A stretch of DNA of 64,000 nucleotides from Oscillatoria princeps RMCB-10 (GCA_019359235.1 JAHHHT010000008.1:1-64000), one strand, 5' to 3'; counted from the stretch's first letter, positions 9,030 to 19,139 are shown. Notes: generated from the letters alone by a model not told the origin. Numbers and translations: made by a program.

Positions 9030-9944
9030 CTATAAATTAAACACATCCCTCTTCCACAGCCGCAAATAATGCAGCGTTGTTCGCAAAAAACGCTCAACCC
9101 GCGACCCCGGAATCTTTTCAGGCGGGCGGTCCCCGCTATTTTCGGACTCAGCCACACCTTGCGGCGACCGCTTCATCCAATAGCCGCACCCAGTCGGCAC
9201 CAGCTTCGCTTTCAGCTTCACGCAATCGCTTTTGGTAAAGTAATGGCTGACCAAGCTTTTGCGCGTCAGGTTCGGATTCTTGCTGGGAGTTCCCCCGTGG
9301 ATCAATTGCGCGTGCCAAAGAAAAACATCTCCCTTTTTCGGCAGGAAGATTTCTTCCTTTAAGCCATACTCTTGAATTTTTTGCTGGATGTACTCCTCCC
9401 ACAGGGGCATTTCTTCCGCTACTGAGTGGGGGCTGCCGGTGGAAAAGCGATAAATGGGAATTTTATGACTCCCCGGAATATAGCACAGCGGCCCAGCATC
9501 CGGATGGCAGTCCTCCAAGGCCATCCAAGTAGCAGCCAAGTGATTGTCCGTCTGCGGCGTCATGTAGAGCGAATCGATATGCAGGGGTTGCTGAGTTCCG
9601 TAGTCTAAGCTTAAGGTGTTGCACAGCACCGGCGCATCGGGCAAAAGTTCATCTATAATTTCTAGCAGACGCTCATCTAAGCTTAGACGCCGCACCTCTT
9701 CATAATTCAAAAACAGGTCATTGACTTTGCAGCGCGGCTTCTTTGACTCAGCATAAAGCTCACTCATCCTAAAGCGGCGGTTGGTATCTAGAACATCGAC
9801 GACCACATCAGCGGGACACTCTTCCCACAAGCGCCGGTGCAGGTTAGCCACAGAGTCTGTCGCCTGTTCGGCAAAAAAACCCGGTAAAATCAGATACCCG
9901 TTCTCGTCCCAAAATAGTTTTTGTTGATCGGTTAACATGGGCAT
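9030..9944 (-). CDS. Phytanoyl-CoA dioxygenase (PhyH) family protein
   Basis: Fe(II)/2-oxoglutarate dioxygenase of the PhyH family, 304 residues from ATG 9944. A GTGGGAA purine run precedes this ATG; ATG 9938 is equally possible. The facial triad is visible: H122 and D124 in PLHIDSLYM, and distal H216 in LIHGGTPS, with R228 as the likely 2-oxoglutarate anchor. Substrate cannot be inferred. Nothing links it functionally to neighbours. The C-terminal ~40 residues are proline/arginine-rich and outside the catalytic core. Confidence 0.88.
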   Translation of the reverse strand: MPMLTDQQKLFWDENGYLILPGFFAEQATDSVANLHRRLWEECPADVVVDVLDTNRRFRMSELYAESKKPRCKVNDLFLNYEEVRRLSLDERLLEIIDELLPDAPVLCNTLSLDYGTQQPLHIDSLYMTPQTDNHLAATWMALEDCHPDAGPLCYIPGSHKIPIYRFSTGSPHSVAEEMPLWEEYIQQKIQEYGLKEEIFLPKKGDVFLWHAQLIHGGTPSKNPNLTRKSLVSHYFTKSDCVKLKAKLVPTGCGYWMKRSPQGVAESENSGDRPPEKIPGSRVERFLRTTLHYLRLWKRDVFNL

Positions 9945-10032
9945 TTCCCACTCACTGCTACGTTCTATAAATATACACGCCTGCGACTGGATCGGGCAAT
10001 CCTTATCTCCCACCGGCTTTCAGACAGCAGGT

Positions 10033-10208
10033 GTTGCTGGCACCTAATCGTCCAGATCCCCCCTTTCCCCCCCTTAAAAAGGGGGGCGCTTTGAGATTGT
10101 CCCCCCCTTTTGTAGTGCCGGTGGCACTGTGCCCGCCCCGGCTAGGGGGGAAGGACGCTATCGCGTCCCGCTTCGCTATCGCTCCTGACTCACTTGTAAG
10201 TAGCAACT
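10033..10208. mobile_element. MITE-like element with GTTGCTGG / GTAGCAACT ends
   Basis: Shares its layout with 53882-54034: a TTGCT-type end, CCAGATCCCCCC, a TTTGAGA-TGTCCCCCCC block, CTGACTCAC, then AAGTAGCAACT. No coding capacity. It fills the gap upstream of miaB. Confidence 0.65.
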
Positions 10209-10213
10209 TGAGT

Positions 10214-10219
10214 TATAAT
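10214..10219 (+). promoter_or_regulatory. Candidate -10 box for miaB
   Basis: TATAAT, 51 bases before the miaB ATG, directly beside the end of the MITE-like element. No good -35 hexamer at 16-18 bp was found. Confidence 0.45.
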
Positions 10220-10269
10220 TAATAAAGCATTGCAAACCTGTCTCTGATTTTTGCCCGCACCCTAACACC

Positions 10270-11616
10270 ATGACCGCATCTCCCCGCCGCTACCACATCA
10301 CCACCTTCGGCTGCCAAATGAACAAAGCCGACTCCGAACGGATGGCCGGCATCCTCGAAGAGATGGGCTTCCAGTGGTCAGAAGATCCCAACGATGCAGA
10401 TTTAATTTTATACAACACCTGCACGATTCGGGATAACGCCGAGCACAAAGTCTATTCCTACCTCGGCAGACAGGCTGAGCGCAAGCGCCAGCAGCCAGAA
10501 CTCACCCTAGTCGTAGCCGGTTGCGTCGCCCAACAAGAAGGGGAAGCGCTGCTGCGGCGGGTGCCCGAACTGGATATGGTAATGGGCCCGCAGCACGCCA
10601 ACCGGCTGCGAGATTTGCTCGAACAGGTATTCGATGGCAGCCAAGTCGTCGCCACAGAGCCGGTGAACATCATAGAAGATATCACCAAACCGCGCCGAGA
10701 AAGCAAAGTAACAGCGTGGGTTAATGTCATTTACGGCTGCAACGAACGCTGCACCTACTGCGTAGTGCCCAGTGTGCGGGGGGTAGAGCAATCCCGCACC
10801 CCAGAAGCGATTCGCGCCGAAATGGAAGAACTGGGGCGTCAGGGGTACAAGGAAGTGACGCTGCTGGGACAAAACATCGACGCCTACGGACGGGATTTGC
10901 CAGGAGTGACGCCAGAAGGTCGCCACCAACACACCTTGACAGATTTGCTGTATTATGTTAGCGACGTGGAGGGAATTGAGCGCATCCGCTTCGCCACCAG
11001 CCACCCCCGCTATTTCACCGAACGCCTGATCCGCGCCTGTGCCGAGCTGCCCAAAGTGTGCGAATATTTCCACATCCCCTTCCAGTCGGGAGATAACGAC
11101 ATTCTCAAAGCAATGGCGCGGGGTTACACTCACGAGAAATACCGCCGCATTATAGACACGATTCGCAGCTACATGCCGGATGCGTCGATTAGTGCGGATG
11201 CGATTGTGGGCTTCCCCGGCGAGACAGAGGAGCAGTTCGAGAAAACGCTGCAGGTGGTGGGGGATATTGGGTTTGACTTGGTGAACACAGCCGCCTATTC
11301 TCCCCGCCCGAACACACCGGCAGCTTTGTGGGAAAATCAGGTCAGCGAAGAAGTGAAGGCAGACCGGCTGCAGCGCCTCAATCACCTCGTTTCCATCAAA
11401 GCCGCAGAGCGCTCGCAGCGCTATTTCGGACGCATTGAGGAAGTGCTCGTGGAAGACCAAAATCCCAAAGCCCCCACTCAAGTGATGGGGCGCACGCGGG
11501 GGAACCGGCTGACTTTCTTCGCGGGCGACATTAACGAACTGAGAGGGCGAGTAGTGCCGGTGAAAATCACCGAAGTTCGCGCCTTCAGTTTAACTGGTAA
11601 AATAGCTAAAGAGTAA
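10270..11616 (+). CDS. miaB: tRNA-2-methylthio-N6-dimethylallyladenosine synthase
   Basis: 448 residues. MiaB adds a methylthio group to i6A37 in tRNAs reading UNN codons. N-terminal UPF0004 domain has cluster cysteines C15 (TFGCQMNK), C51 (NTCTIRDNA) and C85 (VAGCVAQQ). The radical-SAM CxxxCxxC is C157, C161, C164 ([13 protein letters not shown]). A TRAM domain ends the protein (~380-445). Full length for the family. Only the MITE-like element and a TATAAT precede it. Confidence 0.97.
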   Translation: MTASPRRYHITTFGCQMNKADSERMAGILEEMGFQWSEDPNDADLILYNTCTIRDNAEHKVYSYLGRQAERKRQQPELTLVVAGCVAQQEGEALLRRVPELDMVMGPQHANRLRDLLEQVFDGSQVVATEPVNIIEDITKPRRESKVTAWVNVIYGCNERCTYCVVPSVRGVEQSRTPEAIRAEMEELGRQGYKEVTLLGQNIDAYGRDLPGVTPEGRHQHTLTDLLYYVSDVEGIERIRFATSHPRYFTERLIRACAELPKVCEYFHIPFQSGDNDILKAMARGYTHEKYRRIIDTIRSYMPDASISADAIVGFPGETEEQFEKTLQVVGDIGFDLVNTAAYSPRPNTPAALWENQVSEEVKADRLQRLNHLVSIKAAERSQRYFGRIEEVLVEDQNPKAPTQVMGRTRGNRLTFFAGDINELRGRVVPVKITEVRAFSLTGKIAKE

Positions 11617-11691
11617 GGGGTAATGGGTAATGGGGCATCTGATGAAGGAAAAAGGAAACAAGCAAGAAAGTCAGCCGTTTTGCTTTTCTCC

Positions 11692-11737
11692 AATGCCCCA
11701 TGCCCCATGCCCCATGCCCCATGCCCCAATGCCCCAA
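11692..11737. repeat. Heptanucleotide tandem repeat (CCCCATG)
   Basis: Six consecutive 7-mers of CCCCATG/ATGCCCC type, the short tandemly repeated repetitive sequence common in filamentous cyanobacteria. Confidence 0.9.
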
Positions 11738-11758
11738 CTAGCAAATAACAAGGCACAA

Positions 11759-12667
11759 ATGACAAAAGACAAAAAACCGATTCGCATTCTGCTGCAGACG
11801 ACGATTCCCTATACAGAAGATGACTGGAGCATCGAGCGTTTCACATTGCTGCGCGACTATCTCGCTGAACTCAAAGACGAAACCGGCAACTCCCTGTGCG
11901 AAGTCACGGCGCGGAACCGGGAGTCAGACGCACAGGGGAACGATCCCGTTTTGAGCAATCTCGGAGATTCAGATTTCGACGAACTGTGGCTATTTGCCGT
12001 AGATGTTGGCGACGGACTCACAGAAAAAGACCACGCCGGCATCGCAGCTTTTCACAATCGCGGCGGTGCGCTGATGGCAACCCGCGACCATCAAGATTTG
12101 GGCTCGTCTATTTGCACGCTTTGCGGTGTTGGCGCGGCGCACTTTTTCAACACGCAGAATCCAGATCCAGACGAAACTCGGCACTGCGCAGACGACATTT
12201 ACACGACCTACATTTCTTGGCCAAACTACCATTCCGGGGGCAACGGCGACTGTCAAAAAATTGTGCCGGTTGAGCCGGTTCACGAACTCTTGAAAAATCC
12301 CGCTTCCCCGTCTGGCGCGATCGAATTTTTCCCAGCTCACCCCCACGAAGGTGCGGTGGGAGTTCCCCCGGGCGAAAGCAATGGTCGCGTTATTGCCACC
12401 GGCAAAAGCTTAGTGTCCGGTCGCAGCTTCAACCTCGCCGTCGCCTTCGAGTGGCCAAAAAATACCGACGGCACCCAGCCCGGACGCGGCGTGGCGCAAT
12501 CGACATTCCACCATTTTTGCGATTACAACTGGGATACGAGTACCGGCTGTCCGAGCTTTGTTAGTGAGCCCCCAGGAAATAACATGCAGATAGAACCCCG
12601 CGCCTTGGACGATATTAAGACTTATGTGCGCAATTTAGCTTTGTGGCTAGCCGGTTCTGCGCCTTAA
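11759..12667 (+). CDS. Hypothetical protein, possible ThuA / class I amidotransferase-like fold
   Basis: 302 residues from ATG 11759 (AAGG 9 bases upstream); longer frames upstream read through heptamer repeats and are rejected. The N-terminus IRILLQTTIPYTEDDWS plus GGALMATRDHQDLGSSICTL suggest an alpha/beta flavodoxin-like or ThuA-like fold, with a cysteine-histidine-rich middle (HCADDIYTTY, FHHFCDYNW). The GG-LMATRDHQD segment is where ThuA proteins have their core strand. Family assignment is weak; function unknown. Confidence 0.8.
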   Translation: MTKDKKPIRILLQTTIPYTEDDWSIERFTLLRDYLAELKDETGNSLCEVTARNRESDAQGNDPVLSNLGDSDFDELWLFAVDVGDGLTEKDHAGIAAFHNRGGALMATRDHQDLGSSICTLCGVGAAHFFNTQNPDPDETRHCADDIYTTYISWPNYHSGGNGDCQKIVPVEPVHELLKNPASPSGAIEFFPAHPHEGAVGVPPGESNGRVIATGKSLVSGRSFNLAVAFEWPKNTDGTQPGRGVAQSTFHHFCDYNWDTSTGCPSFVSEPPGNNMQIEPRALDDIKTYVRNLALWLAGSAP

Positions 12668-12691
12668 CCGCTGATTTGGAAAAGCCGGTTT

Positions 12692-12746
12692 TGTTATTCT
12701 GAGCGCTGCTAAAAATCTCCCGCTTCCGCTCAGAATAACATTTTTT
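12692..12746 (+). terminator. Intrinsic terminator after the 11759 gene
   Basis: Perfect 14-bp stem, TGTTATTCTGAGCG at 12692-12705 with its complement at 12727-12740, followed by six T. Confidence 0.9.
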
Positions 12747-12916
12747 ATTGAATCCCATTTCGCACCAGCAAGCCATTAGCAATTATCACACATCAGCCCT
12801 ATTCCCGCACAGCCAGCCCCGCCAAGACTGCAATTACTTTTTTTCCTCTGCTCCCCGGAACCTCTGCCCCCTTATCCTTACTGTCCAGGAATAACAGCGA
12901 TTTGAGGCTAACCCCA

Positions 12917-13750
12917 GTGAATAACTTTCTTGAGCTTGACGAACACCAGCAGCAACTAGCCGATTACTACAGCCGGCGCAGCAACACCTATGATGAAGGA
13001 GATTTCCACCCCCAACTGGCCCACAGTCTCATCGAATATGCAGGCATCCAAAGGGGTCATAAAATTCTGGATATCGCAACAGGAACCGGTTTAGTTGCCA
13101 TTGAAGCCGCAAAGCTTGTCGGTGCGGAAGGGCGAGTTGCCGGCGCAGACATCTCCACCGGCATGCTCGAACAGGCAAAACGAAAAATTGAAGCCGCCAA
13201 TCTTAACAATATCGAACTCATCCTAGCGCCGGCAGAGGATCTGAACTTTCCGGACAGCAGTTTCGATACAGTCCTGTGCTGTTCCGCGCTCATTTTGCTC
13301 GCAAATATTCCCGCCGCTTTGCGCAGCTGGCACCGGCTTCTCAAGCCCGGAGGACTGATAGCATTTAATGGATTTGCAGAAACGTCTTTTATTGCCGGTG
13401 TTGTCTTAAGTCAAGTCGCCCACAAGTACGGCGTAGAGTTCGCCTTTAACCGAGCGACTGGCAGCGCCCATAAGTGCGGCGAATTGCTGCGAGACGCCGG
13501 CTTTGAAGACGTAGAAATTAAAACAGATAGAGGCGGCAATTATCTAAATTTGACTCAGGCTAAAGCCCTGTGGGATATTAACTTAAAACATCCTCTAGCT
13601 CGCCCACTTCTGCAACTGGAGTCCGAGCAATTAGAGCGAGTCAAGGCTGAGTATTGTGCCGAGCTAGAGGCATTAGTCACCGACAAAGGCATCTGGAACG
13701 ACATCACCACTTTTACTGCCTTAGGGCGCAAGAAAGCAAGCAGCACTTAG
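12917..13750 (+). CDS. Class I SAM-dependent methyltransferase
   Basis: Start chosen at GTG 12917, with GAGG about 9 bases upstream; TTG 12902 in frame is the alternative, and no ATG fits. 277 residues. Motif I is ILDIATGTGLVAIEAA, motif II GADIST-ML, motif III region FDTVLCCSALILL, and LLKPGGLIAFNGFAE follows. UbiE/MenG-like architecture, but the substrate is not determined. Typical of methyltransferase-11 proteins. Monocistronic. Confidence 0.9.
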   Translation: MNNFLELDEHQQQLADYYSRRSNTYDEGDFHPQLAHSLIEYAGIQRGHKILDIATGTGLVAIEAAKLVGAEGRVAGADISTGMLEQAKRKIEAANLNNIELILAPAEDLNFPDSSFDTVLCCSALILLANIPAALRSWHRLLKPGGLIAFNGFAETSFIAGVVLSQVAHKYGVEFAFNRATGSAHKCGELLRDAGFEDVEIKTDRGGNYLNLTQAKALWDINLKHPLARPLLQLESEQLERVKAEYCAELEALVTDKGIWNDITTFTALGRKKASST

Positions 13751-14018
13751 AGAAACTTGCCCATTTGTCAGCAAAAACCGGCGCTAGCCCCTCGTCGCCT
13801 GTCAGGGGAGAGCGGACTCGCCCTCTGGCCAAAAGGGGGCCTCAAGCTTCCGCCGGCTGTACAGGGCGAGAAGTTCCCACAGCCTCTCGGCAGACAAATT
13901 ATGGTAATCTAACTCGGAAGCGCCGCACCAGCGGCAGTATTTGGAGTTATGGATTTTGGAGCGACGCGCCACTCTAAAATCTCCAATCTGAAATCAAAAC
14001 TTTTAAGAGGTTGCAACA

Positions 14019-15122
14019 ATGTCAAAGCTGCGAGTCGGGCTATTATTTGGCGGTCGTTCAGGGGAACACGAAGTCTCAATTAGCTCAGCAAGGGCAATCG
14101 CACGCGCCCTGAGTGCCGGCACCAACGCCGACAAATACGAACTGCTGCCTTTCTATATTAATAAAGATGGGCGCTGGAGCGCAGGTGCTGTCGCCGAGCA
14201 AGTTTTGGCCTCCGGAACGCCCCCCCAATCCCCACCGCAATCCCCAAACGCCGCCAGCATTGAGCTGGCAGAGGGAAGCGACGCCCAACCGCTCAATCTG
14301 TGGCAATTTCCCCCCTCCGCTGCCGGTGTGGGCGTTTGGTTTCCCATCTTGCACGGACCCAATGGCGAAGATGGCACAGTTCAGGGGCTGCTCAAACTCA
14401 TGCAAGTCCCCTTTGTCGGCTCTGGGGTTTTGGGTTCCGCTCTGGGAATGGATAAAATTGCCATGAAAATGGCCTTTGGGCAAGCCGGCCTGCCCCAGGT
14501 AAAATATGTAGCGGTTAACCGCTCGCAAATATGGTCTAATCCCTGCGTTTTCCCCAAACTCTGCGACCAAATTGAGGAAACCCTCGGCTATCCCTGTTTT
14601 GTCAAACCGGCCAATTTAGGCTCCTCGGTGGGCATTTCCAAAGTGCGCTCGCGCCCAGAACTGGAAACCGCCCTCGACAGCGCCGCCAGCTACGACCGGC
14701 GCATTATTATAGAAGCAGGTGTTGTCGCCAGGGAAATCGAGTGCGCCGTTTTGGGCAACGACAGCCCCAAGGCATCCGTGATTGGCGAGATTACCTACAA
14801 AAGCGATTTCTACGACTACGAAACCAAATACACCTCTGGACAAGCGGATTTGCTGATTCCCGCCGACTTGCCGGCTCCTGTAGCCGCTCAGGCGCAAGAA
14901 ATGGCAATCATTGCCTTTCAGGCGATTGACGCCGCCGGTTTGGCGCGAGTGGATTTCTTCTACGTTGAATCCACAGGCGAAGTGCTGATTAACGAAATCA
15001 ACACCCTCCCCGGGTTCACCGCCACCAGCATGTATCCCCAGCTGTGGGCTTCCACCGGCATCTCCTTCCCGGAATTGGTGGATCAGCTGATTCAGCTAGC
15101 CCTAGAGCGCCATTCTGCCTAG
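14019..15122 (+). CDS. ddl: D-alanine--D-alanine ligase
   Basis: 367 residues with AAGAGG upstream of ATG. ATP-grasp ligase making the D-Ala-D-Ala dipeptide for peptidoglycan. N-terminal [14 protein letters not shown] is the family signature; [45 protein letters not shown] (ATP-binding) and [17 protein letters not shown] (Mg and D-Ala binding) follow in order. A ~20-residue Pro/Gln insertion near 70 ([11 protein letters not shown]) is low complexity. The end runs into heptamer repeats. Confidence 0.97.
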   Translation: MSKLRVGLLFGGRSGEHEVSISSARAIARALSAGTNADKYELLPFYINKDGRWSAGAVAEQVLASGTPPQSPPQSPNAASIELAEGSDAQPLNLWQFPPSAAGVGVWFPILHGPNGEDGTVQGLLKLMQVPFVGSGVLGSALGMDKIAMKMAFGQAGLPQVKYVAVNRSQIWSNPCVFPKLCDQIEETLGYPCFVKPANLGSSVGISKVRSRPELETALDSAASYDRRIIIEAGVVAREIECAVLGNDSPKASVIGEITYKSDFYDYETKYTSGQADLLIPADLPAPVAAQAQEMAIIAFQAIDAAGLARVDFFYVESTGEVLINEINTLPGFTATSMYPQLWASTGISFPELVDQLIQLALERHSA

Positions 15123-15137
15123 AGCGCCGGTCTTGTA

Positions 15138-15278
15138 GGGCATCGGGCATGGGGCATGGGGCATCGGGCATGGAGCATCGGGCATTGGCTTTCCTCCAAC
15201 CCCTAACCCCTAACGCCTAACGCCTAACCCCTAACCCCTAACCCCCAACCCCTAACCCCTAACACCTAACCCCTAATA
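15138..15278. repeat. Two heptamer arrays, GGGCATG/C and CCCTAAC
   Basis: 15138-15186 holds GGGCATC/GGGGCAT 7-mers. 15197-15278 holds about eleven CCCTAAC heptamers with single-base variants. The second resembles telomeric repeats by coincidence; both are cyanobacterial STRR sequences. Confidence 0.9.
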
Positions 15279-15322
15279 GTAAAATTAGAAGCAAAATGGC
15301 TGCTATCTGCCAGGGGGTTGAT

Positions 15323-15586
15323 ATGGCCAGAGTTCACAGGGCGCGACTTCGCCAGCATCCCAGACGCCAGCAGATTGTGCATCCCCTCCTTGTTTTCTGG
15401 GGTGGGATGTTCCTTGGGCTGGCAGTAGTGATCGGCATTGCCTTATTCGGTTTGCTTTACCCCGGTTTTCCAGTTGCGGACTCACGCAGGGACAGAAGTT
15501 TGCCCCTGTGGTCTTATGGCGCGGTCGCCCTCTGCTGCGCCGCTGGGTGTATGGTGGTTTCCCAGTGGCTAGAGCGCGACGAATGA
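15323..15586 (+). CDS. Small two-helix membrane protein
   Basis: 87 residues from ATG 15323, preceded by AGGGGG. A basic N-terminus (RVHRARLRQHPRRQQ) precedes two hydrophobic segments, about residues 24-45 and 62-79, so both ends are predicted cytoplasmic. No family recognised. It stands alone between repeats and a convergent CHAT gene. Confidence 0.75.
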   Translation: MARVHRARLRQHPRRQQIVHPLLVFWGGMFLGLAVVIGIALFGLLYPGFPVADSRRDRSLPLWSYGAVALCCAAGCMVVSQWLERDE

Positions 15587-15735
15587 GATAAAATTCGTTG
15601 GAATACTTTATTTATACCTGCTTCCGGAGCGGGGAACTCGGGCGCTCGGTCGCGGGTTCTTCGATCGCGGCAAAGCAAAACAGCCGGTGCTACCGGACAT
15701 GAGATAGGAAGCATTAGCCCGCGCAGGCGGGTTTA

Positions 15736-15820
15736 GTTTGTATAGCGGCAGAATGAATTCTGCAGGACAAGCGTGGGCACAGCCTGTGAAAACATTCTGC
15801 CGGACAATAAGCATACAAAC
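15736..15820. repeat. Possible small MITE with GTTTGTAT ends
   Basis: 85 bp bounded by GTTTGTAT and its complement, with GCAGAAT / ATTCTGC inverted repeats inside. No coding capacity; a single copy is seen in this window. Confidence 0.45.
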
Positions 15821-15877
15821 GTAAATAATAAAATATATAAAGCCAGCTTCCCGCCGCCAGCTTCCCGCCGCCAGAGA

Positions 15878-18418
15878 TCAGCGCTTGAGTTGCTGCAGGG
15901 ATTGCCAGTCGGCAATCGCTTGCTGCGACCACATCCAATTGTTGGCGAGAGCCGGTAGTTGAAAGTTGACGGGATCGTGAGCCATCACCATTTGCTGCAA
16001 CTTGAGTGCCTTACTCAAGAGCATTTGCTTATCAGCCCCAGGTTGGGTGCGGGCGGATTTCAGCCGCACCAGCGCCAAACCGGCATAAGCAGTCAGAACA
16101 TCGCGACTGGTGACAGATGGGGTGGCGGGTGCCGCCTGCTGTTTCTCATCGGGTGCCGGTGCGGCGAGCGCCCCTGAAGCTTCTTGCAGCTTCACAACCT
16201 GAAACCAAGCTTCGGAAGCCGCTTTCAGATTGCCTTCAGCGTAGAGAGCGAAGCCCAAAGCGTTATAGTAGAGGGGCGAGTTGGGTTTCTTTTCAACAGC
16301 TCTGAGCCAGTAGGTGCGGGGGCTGTCCAGACTGTTCTCTGGAGTGCCTGCTTGAACAAACTGCCAAGCCAGCCGGCCTTTGAGAAAATTAATAGCGGGG
16401 TCATCCTGTCGCTGTTTGGGCACCGCATCCAGCGCCACCTTCGCCGGGTAGAGGGCAACCCGATCGAGCAGCGCTTCCACCGCCAGCTGCCCTCCTATCA
16501 TATCCCCCTTGCGGAACTTTGCTATCGCCGAGGCGACGACTTGCGGGGTGCCGCCTTTTTTCAGATCGGCAGATAAATCCTCCTTCAGGGGCGGCGCGAG
16601 CATCATCGAAGGCCACAAAGCCTGCTGTTGCGGGGGCTGGGGAAAGATTTGGGCTCGAAAAGACCACACACCCAAAAGCCCGACTGCGGTGGCTCCCAGC
16701 ACACCGAGCGCCACCAGAAAAACTGACCGGCGACAGCTCAGAACTGAGAAATTGACTTTTCCCGTTTCCCGGAAGCCGTTTCTCGCCTCCTGCGCCGGTG
16801 CCGCACTTCCCCGGCGAGCCGCAGCAGCCTTAGCCTCTGGGCGCTGCCGGTATATTTCCGACTCCTGCGCCTCCAGTTCTTCCTCCTGCAACACGAACCG
16901 GTCGCTGGGGGGAGCCAGCCCGGGTTCGTCTGAGCCCGGAGCGGGGTCGATCAGCTGGCGCAGAAAGTCAGAAACGGCAGCTGGCGCTTCCGCAACAGCC
17001 CCATCCTCGTAAGCCAGCTCCTCATATATATCCTCGACTGCGGCCAAGTCCAGCGCCGAGAGATCCGGGAATTCTCCAGCGATGGGCGATCTTGAGAGCC
17101 TGCTGGCGGGCGGCTCCGAAGCCTCTGCAGGACTTGACAGCTGTTCGTTTGTGCGGCAGTTGGAAGTGAGATAGCCGTCAAATTCCGGCTGGAGATAAAG
17201 AATCGGTAAAGCCCAGTAAAGCTGGTTAGAGCCGTAAGCAGAAATCAGCCCCTGCCGCGCCCGGCTCAAGCTGAGATCCACGGGATAGCCCCGGTCGAGG
17301 TTGCGGTAAAACAGCTTCGCCAGGGTGAGAGCCACATCATCGGGAATAGATTCCGCCATCGCCAGCACAGCGGGAATGCCGCGCTTGACGAGAGCCTCTG
17401 CCAGATTGCGCTCGCCGGCGGAAACTGTTGCGTCCGAGATCGGGGTGTGGGCGCTGCGGCAGGAATTAAACACCGCCAGCTGAATGCCGTTGTTGGCCAG
17501 CAACCCAGCCAAGTCATCGCCGTTTAATGTCTCGGTCAAGCCAGTTTTGCGGCTCACCAGGTACAGCTCGCCCCCCGCCGCTCCCAAGTTGCTGTGACCG
17601 GCATAGTGAAACACCTGATATTGGCCTTCTTCCAGCGCTTGCGTCAGCGAGTTTCGGTCTGGCTGCTCGAGTACAGTCAGCTGCATTGCCAGCGTCCCAC
17701 CCATTGAGTTGGTGAGCGAGCGTCTCTGGAGTTCTTCTTGCAGGTGCAGCGCTTCCCGTTTCAGTTCCAGACTTTCCAGATCCGTGGGTGCGGAGAGCAC
17801 CATCAAAATTTGCAGAGTCGCGGCGCAATAGCCGGTGTCCTTGCCCTGACCGAAAGGCTGAGCGGCAGTTTTGGCCGGCTGGTAGCGGGAAAACGCCACA
17901 TCCGTGCCGGTGGCAATCGGGCGCTCTCCAGCATAGAGCACTTCCCAGGGAAGGCGGGGCAAGCGGTTGCCCTTCAGCCCCAAGCGCAGCCGCAAAACCT
18001 GTCCCCGGTTCTGGGCAATGCCTCTAGCGGTCATCCAGCTGTCTCGCAGGGTGCCTTGAAACAAGAAATTGTAAAGCTCCCGACCGACGGCGACCAGATT
18101 CAGCCCTTGCGCCGCGTCTGGGGCGGAAAATAGCTGACCTGTGTCTGAGTCTGGCCTCTCCTGCCGTGCGGAAGGGTTCGCCCCCTCCCGGGAAGCGGGC
18201 AGCACCTTTTCCCGATAAGTCGGGCCGGCACTCTCTTGCAACAAGCCCAGCAAGGGGTTATTCATCAGCTGGCTCGCTACGGCCTGCCAATGTTCCACCG
18301 GCCAGCTGACCTGCTCCTCCGCCAAAGGCACGCCTGGTGCCACCCGTTCTGTGCGCACGAGATAGTCGTCTGCCCCAACGGGGGTCACAGAAATATGAAA
18401 TTCTAATTCCTGAGTCAC
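15878..18418 (-). CDS. CHAT-domain protease with membrane anchor and TPR tail
   Basis: 846 residues from GTG 18418; AGGAG lies 12 bases upstream and no nearer ATG exists. The CHAT (caspase-HetF-TPR) domain spans about 100-415: HYAGHSN gives H275, and FNSCRS gives C320, the expected catalytic dyad. An acidic linker (430-540) leads to one membrane helix at 565-586. The C-terminal part has TPR-like helices (YNALGFALYAEGNLKAASEAW). So the protease probably faces one side of the membrane and the TPRs the other. CHAT proteins cleave specific partners in signalling or cell-death pathways; no substrate is encoded nearby. Confidence 0.92.
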   Translation of the reverse strand: MTQELEFHISVTPVGADDYLVRTERVAPGVPLAEEQVSWPVEHWQAVASQLMNNPLLGLLQESAGPTYREKVLPASREGANPSARQERPDSDTGQLFSAPDAAQGLNLVAVGRELYNFLFQGTLRDSWMTARGIAQNRGQVLRLRLGLKGNRLPRLPWEVLYAGERPIATGTDVAFSRYQPAKTAAQPFGQGKDTGYCAATLQILMVLSAPTDLESLELKREALHLQEELQRRSLTNSMGGTLAMQLTVLEQPDRNSLTQALEEGQYQVFHYAGHSNLGAAGGELYLVSRKTGLTETLNGDDLAGLLANNGIQLAVFNSCRSAHTPISDATVSAGERNLAEALVKRGIPAVLAMAESIPDDVALTLAKLFYRNLDRGYPVDLSLSRARQGLISAYGSNQLYWALPILYLQPEFDGYLTSNCRTNEQLSSPAEASEPPASRLSRSPIAGEFPDLSALDLAAVEDIYEELAYEDGAVAEAPAAVSDFLRQLIDPAPGSDEPGLAPPSDRFVLQEEELEAQESEIYRQRPEAKAAAARRGSAAPAQEARNGFRETGKVNFSVLSCRRSVFLVALGVLGATAVGLLGVWSFRAQIFPQPPQQQALWPSMMLAPPLKEDLSADLKKGGTPQVVASAIAKFRKGDMIGGQLAVEALLDRVALYPAKVALDAVPKQRQDDPAINFLKGRLAWQFVQAGTPENSLDSPRTYWLRAVEKKPNSPLYYNALGFALYAEGNLKAASEAWFQVVKLQEASGALAAPAPDEKQQAAPATPSVTSRDVLTAYAGLALVRLKSARTQPGADKQMLLSKALKLQQMVMAHDPVNFQLPALANNWMWSQQAIADWQSLQQLKR

Positions 18419-18880
18419 AACTAAAGTGTACTCCTGTTGCAGCCATCAATCTCGACGGTTTTCCTGGCCAAATAGTTCAATCCCTGACCTCTTTCATGAA
18501 GGTATTAGTGCCCGCAGCTTCTGCAACAGCGACTGCAAACGCCTAAATTTTTCTGGAGAGGCCAAGGCGCTTGTTCCGGTAATGGCAAAGCCCGGATTTA
18601 CTCATTATACGATAATCGCCTCAAAAAAGTTGCCGCGCTTCTGTTGCCTTCAGCTCTTTCTAATCAGCTTCATCTTTTTCCGGACGGTTGTGATTTGGCT
18701 GTGAATAGTATATTCTATAAATATAAACCCTTGATTGACTTCTCCGGCTTTCCCAAGTCGGGGATTTTCTCATTGCCGGCATGGCCGCGCTTTCGCCCCA
18801 ACGATTCTGTTTCCTGGCCTTACCGTCTCGGTTCATCCCAGGTCTAATAACCTAAAATTCGGTTTGGTTTATCTGGTTTT
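18419..18880. other. Gap upstream of the CHAT gene
   Basis: No supported gene. Contains AT-rich patches (around 18700-18735) that may carry the CHAT promoter. Short frames here lack ribosome sites and protein-like composition. Confidence 0.6.
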
Positions 18881-18904
18881 CCACTAGCTTGAATATGTTC
18901 CGGA

Positions 18905-18990
18905 TCTCTCTGACCCCGCACAGAAAACTGAATTGGTAGATGCACCCTGATTGATGGTCTCGGCTTTATACAGGCCGGGATTTTTTTTTT
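18905..18990 (+). ncRNA. Candidate small RNA A
   Basis: Carries TGGTAGATGCACCCTGAT at 18934-18951, followed by a 9-bp stem (with G-U pairs) and ten T. The same 18-mer occurs in the same position relative to a terminator at 19165. The 5' end is not defined; 18905 is a guess from similarity. Possibly one of the cyanobacterial Yfr-type RNA families, not confirmed. Confidence 0.6.
18958..18990 (+). terminator. Intrinsic terminator of small RNA A
   Basis: TCTCGGCTT at 18958-18966 pairs with AGGCCGGGA at 18972-18980, five-base loop, then T10. Confidence 0.85.
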
Positions 18991-19033
18991 ATAAAAGGAT
19001 AAGGTCAAAAAAAATTATGCTCATCTCCCCCCG

Positions 19034-19050
19034 AAGCTGGCAGCTTTTTT
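19034..19050 (+). terminator. Short hairpin with T-run
   Basis: AAGCT GGC AGCTT followed by further T. Weak stem of five pairs; may end a third short transcript between the two small RNAs. Confidence 0.4.
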
Positions 19051-19139
19051 TACTGACTAAAGCCTCAGACGATATCCTTTAAAAAAAAATCAGCGGCACG
19101 GCCAGGGCCGATCGCCAGAGTCGGATTTTTCCGGATGTT

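Noticed and set aside
15197-15278. CCCTAAC repeats as telomere-like sequence
   Set aside because: Heptamers of variable sequence next to other heptamer arrays; common cyanobacterial STRR, not telomere.
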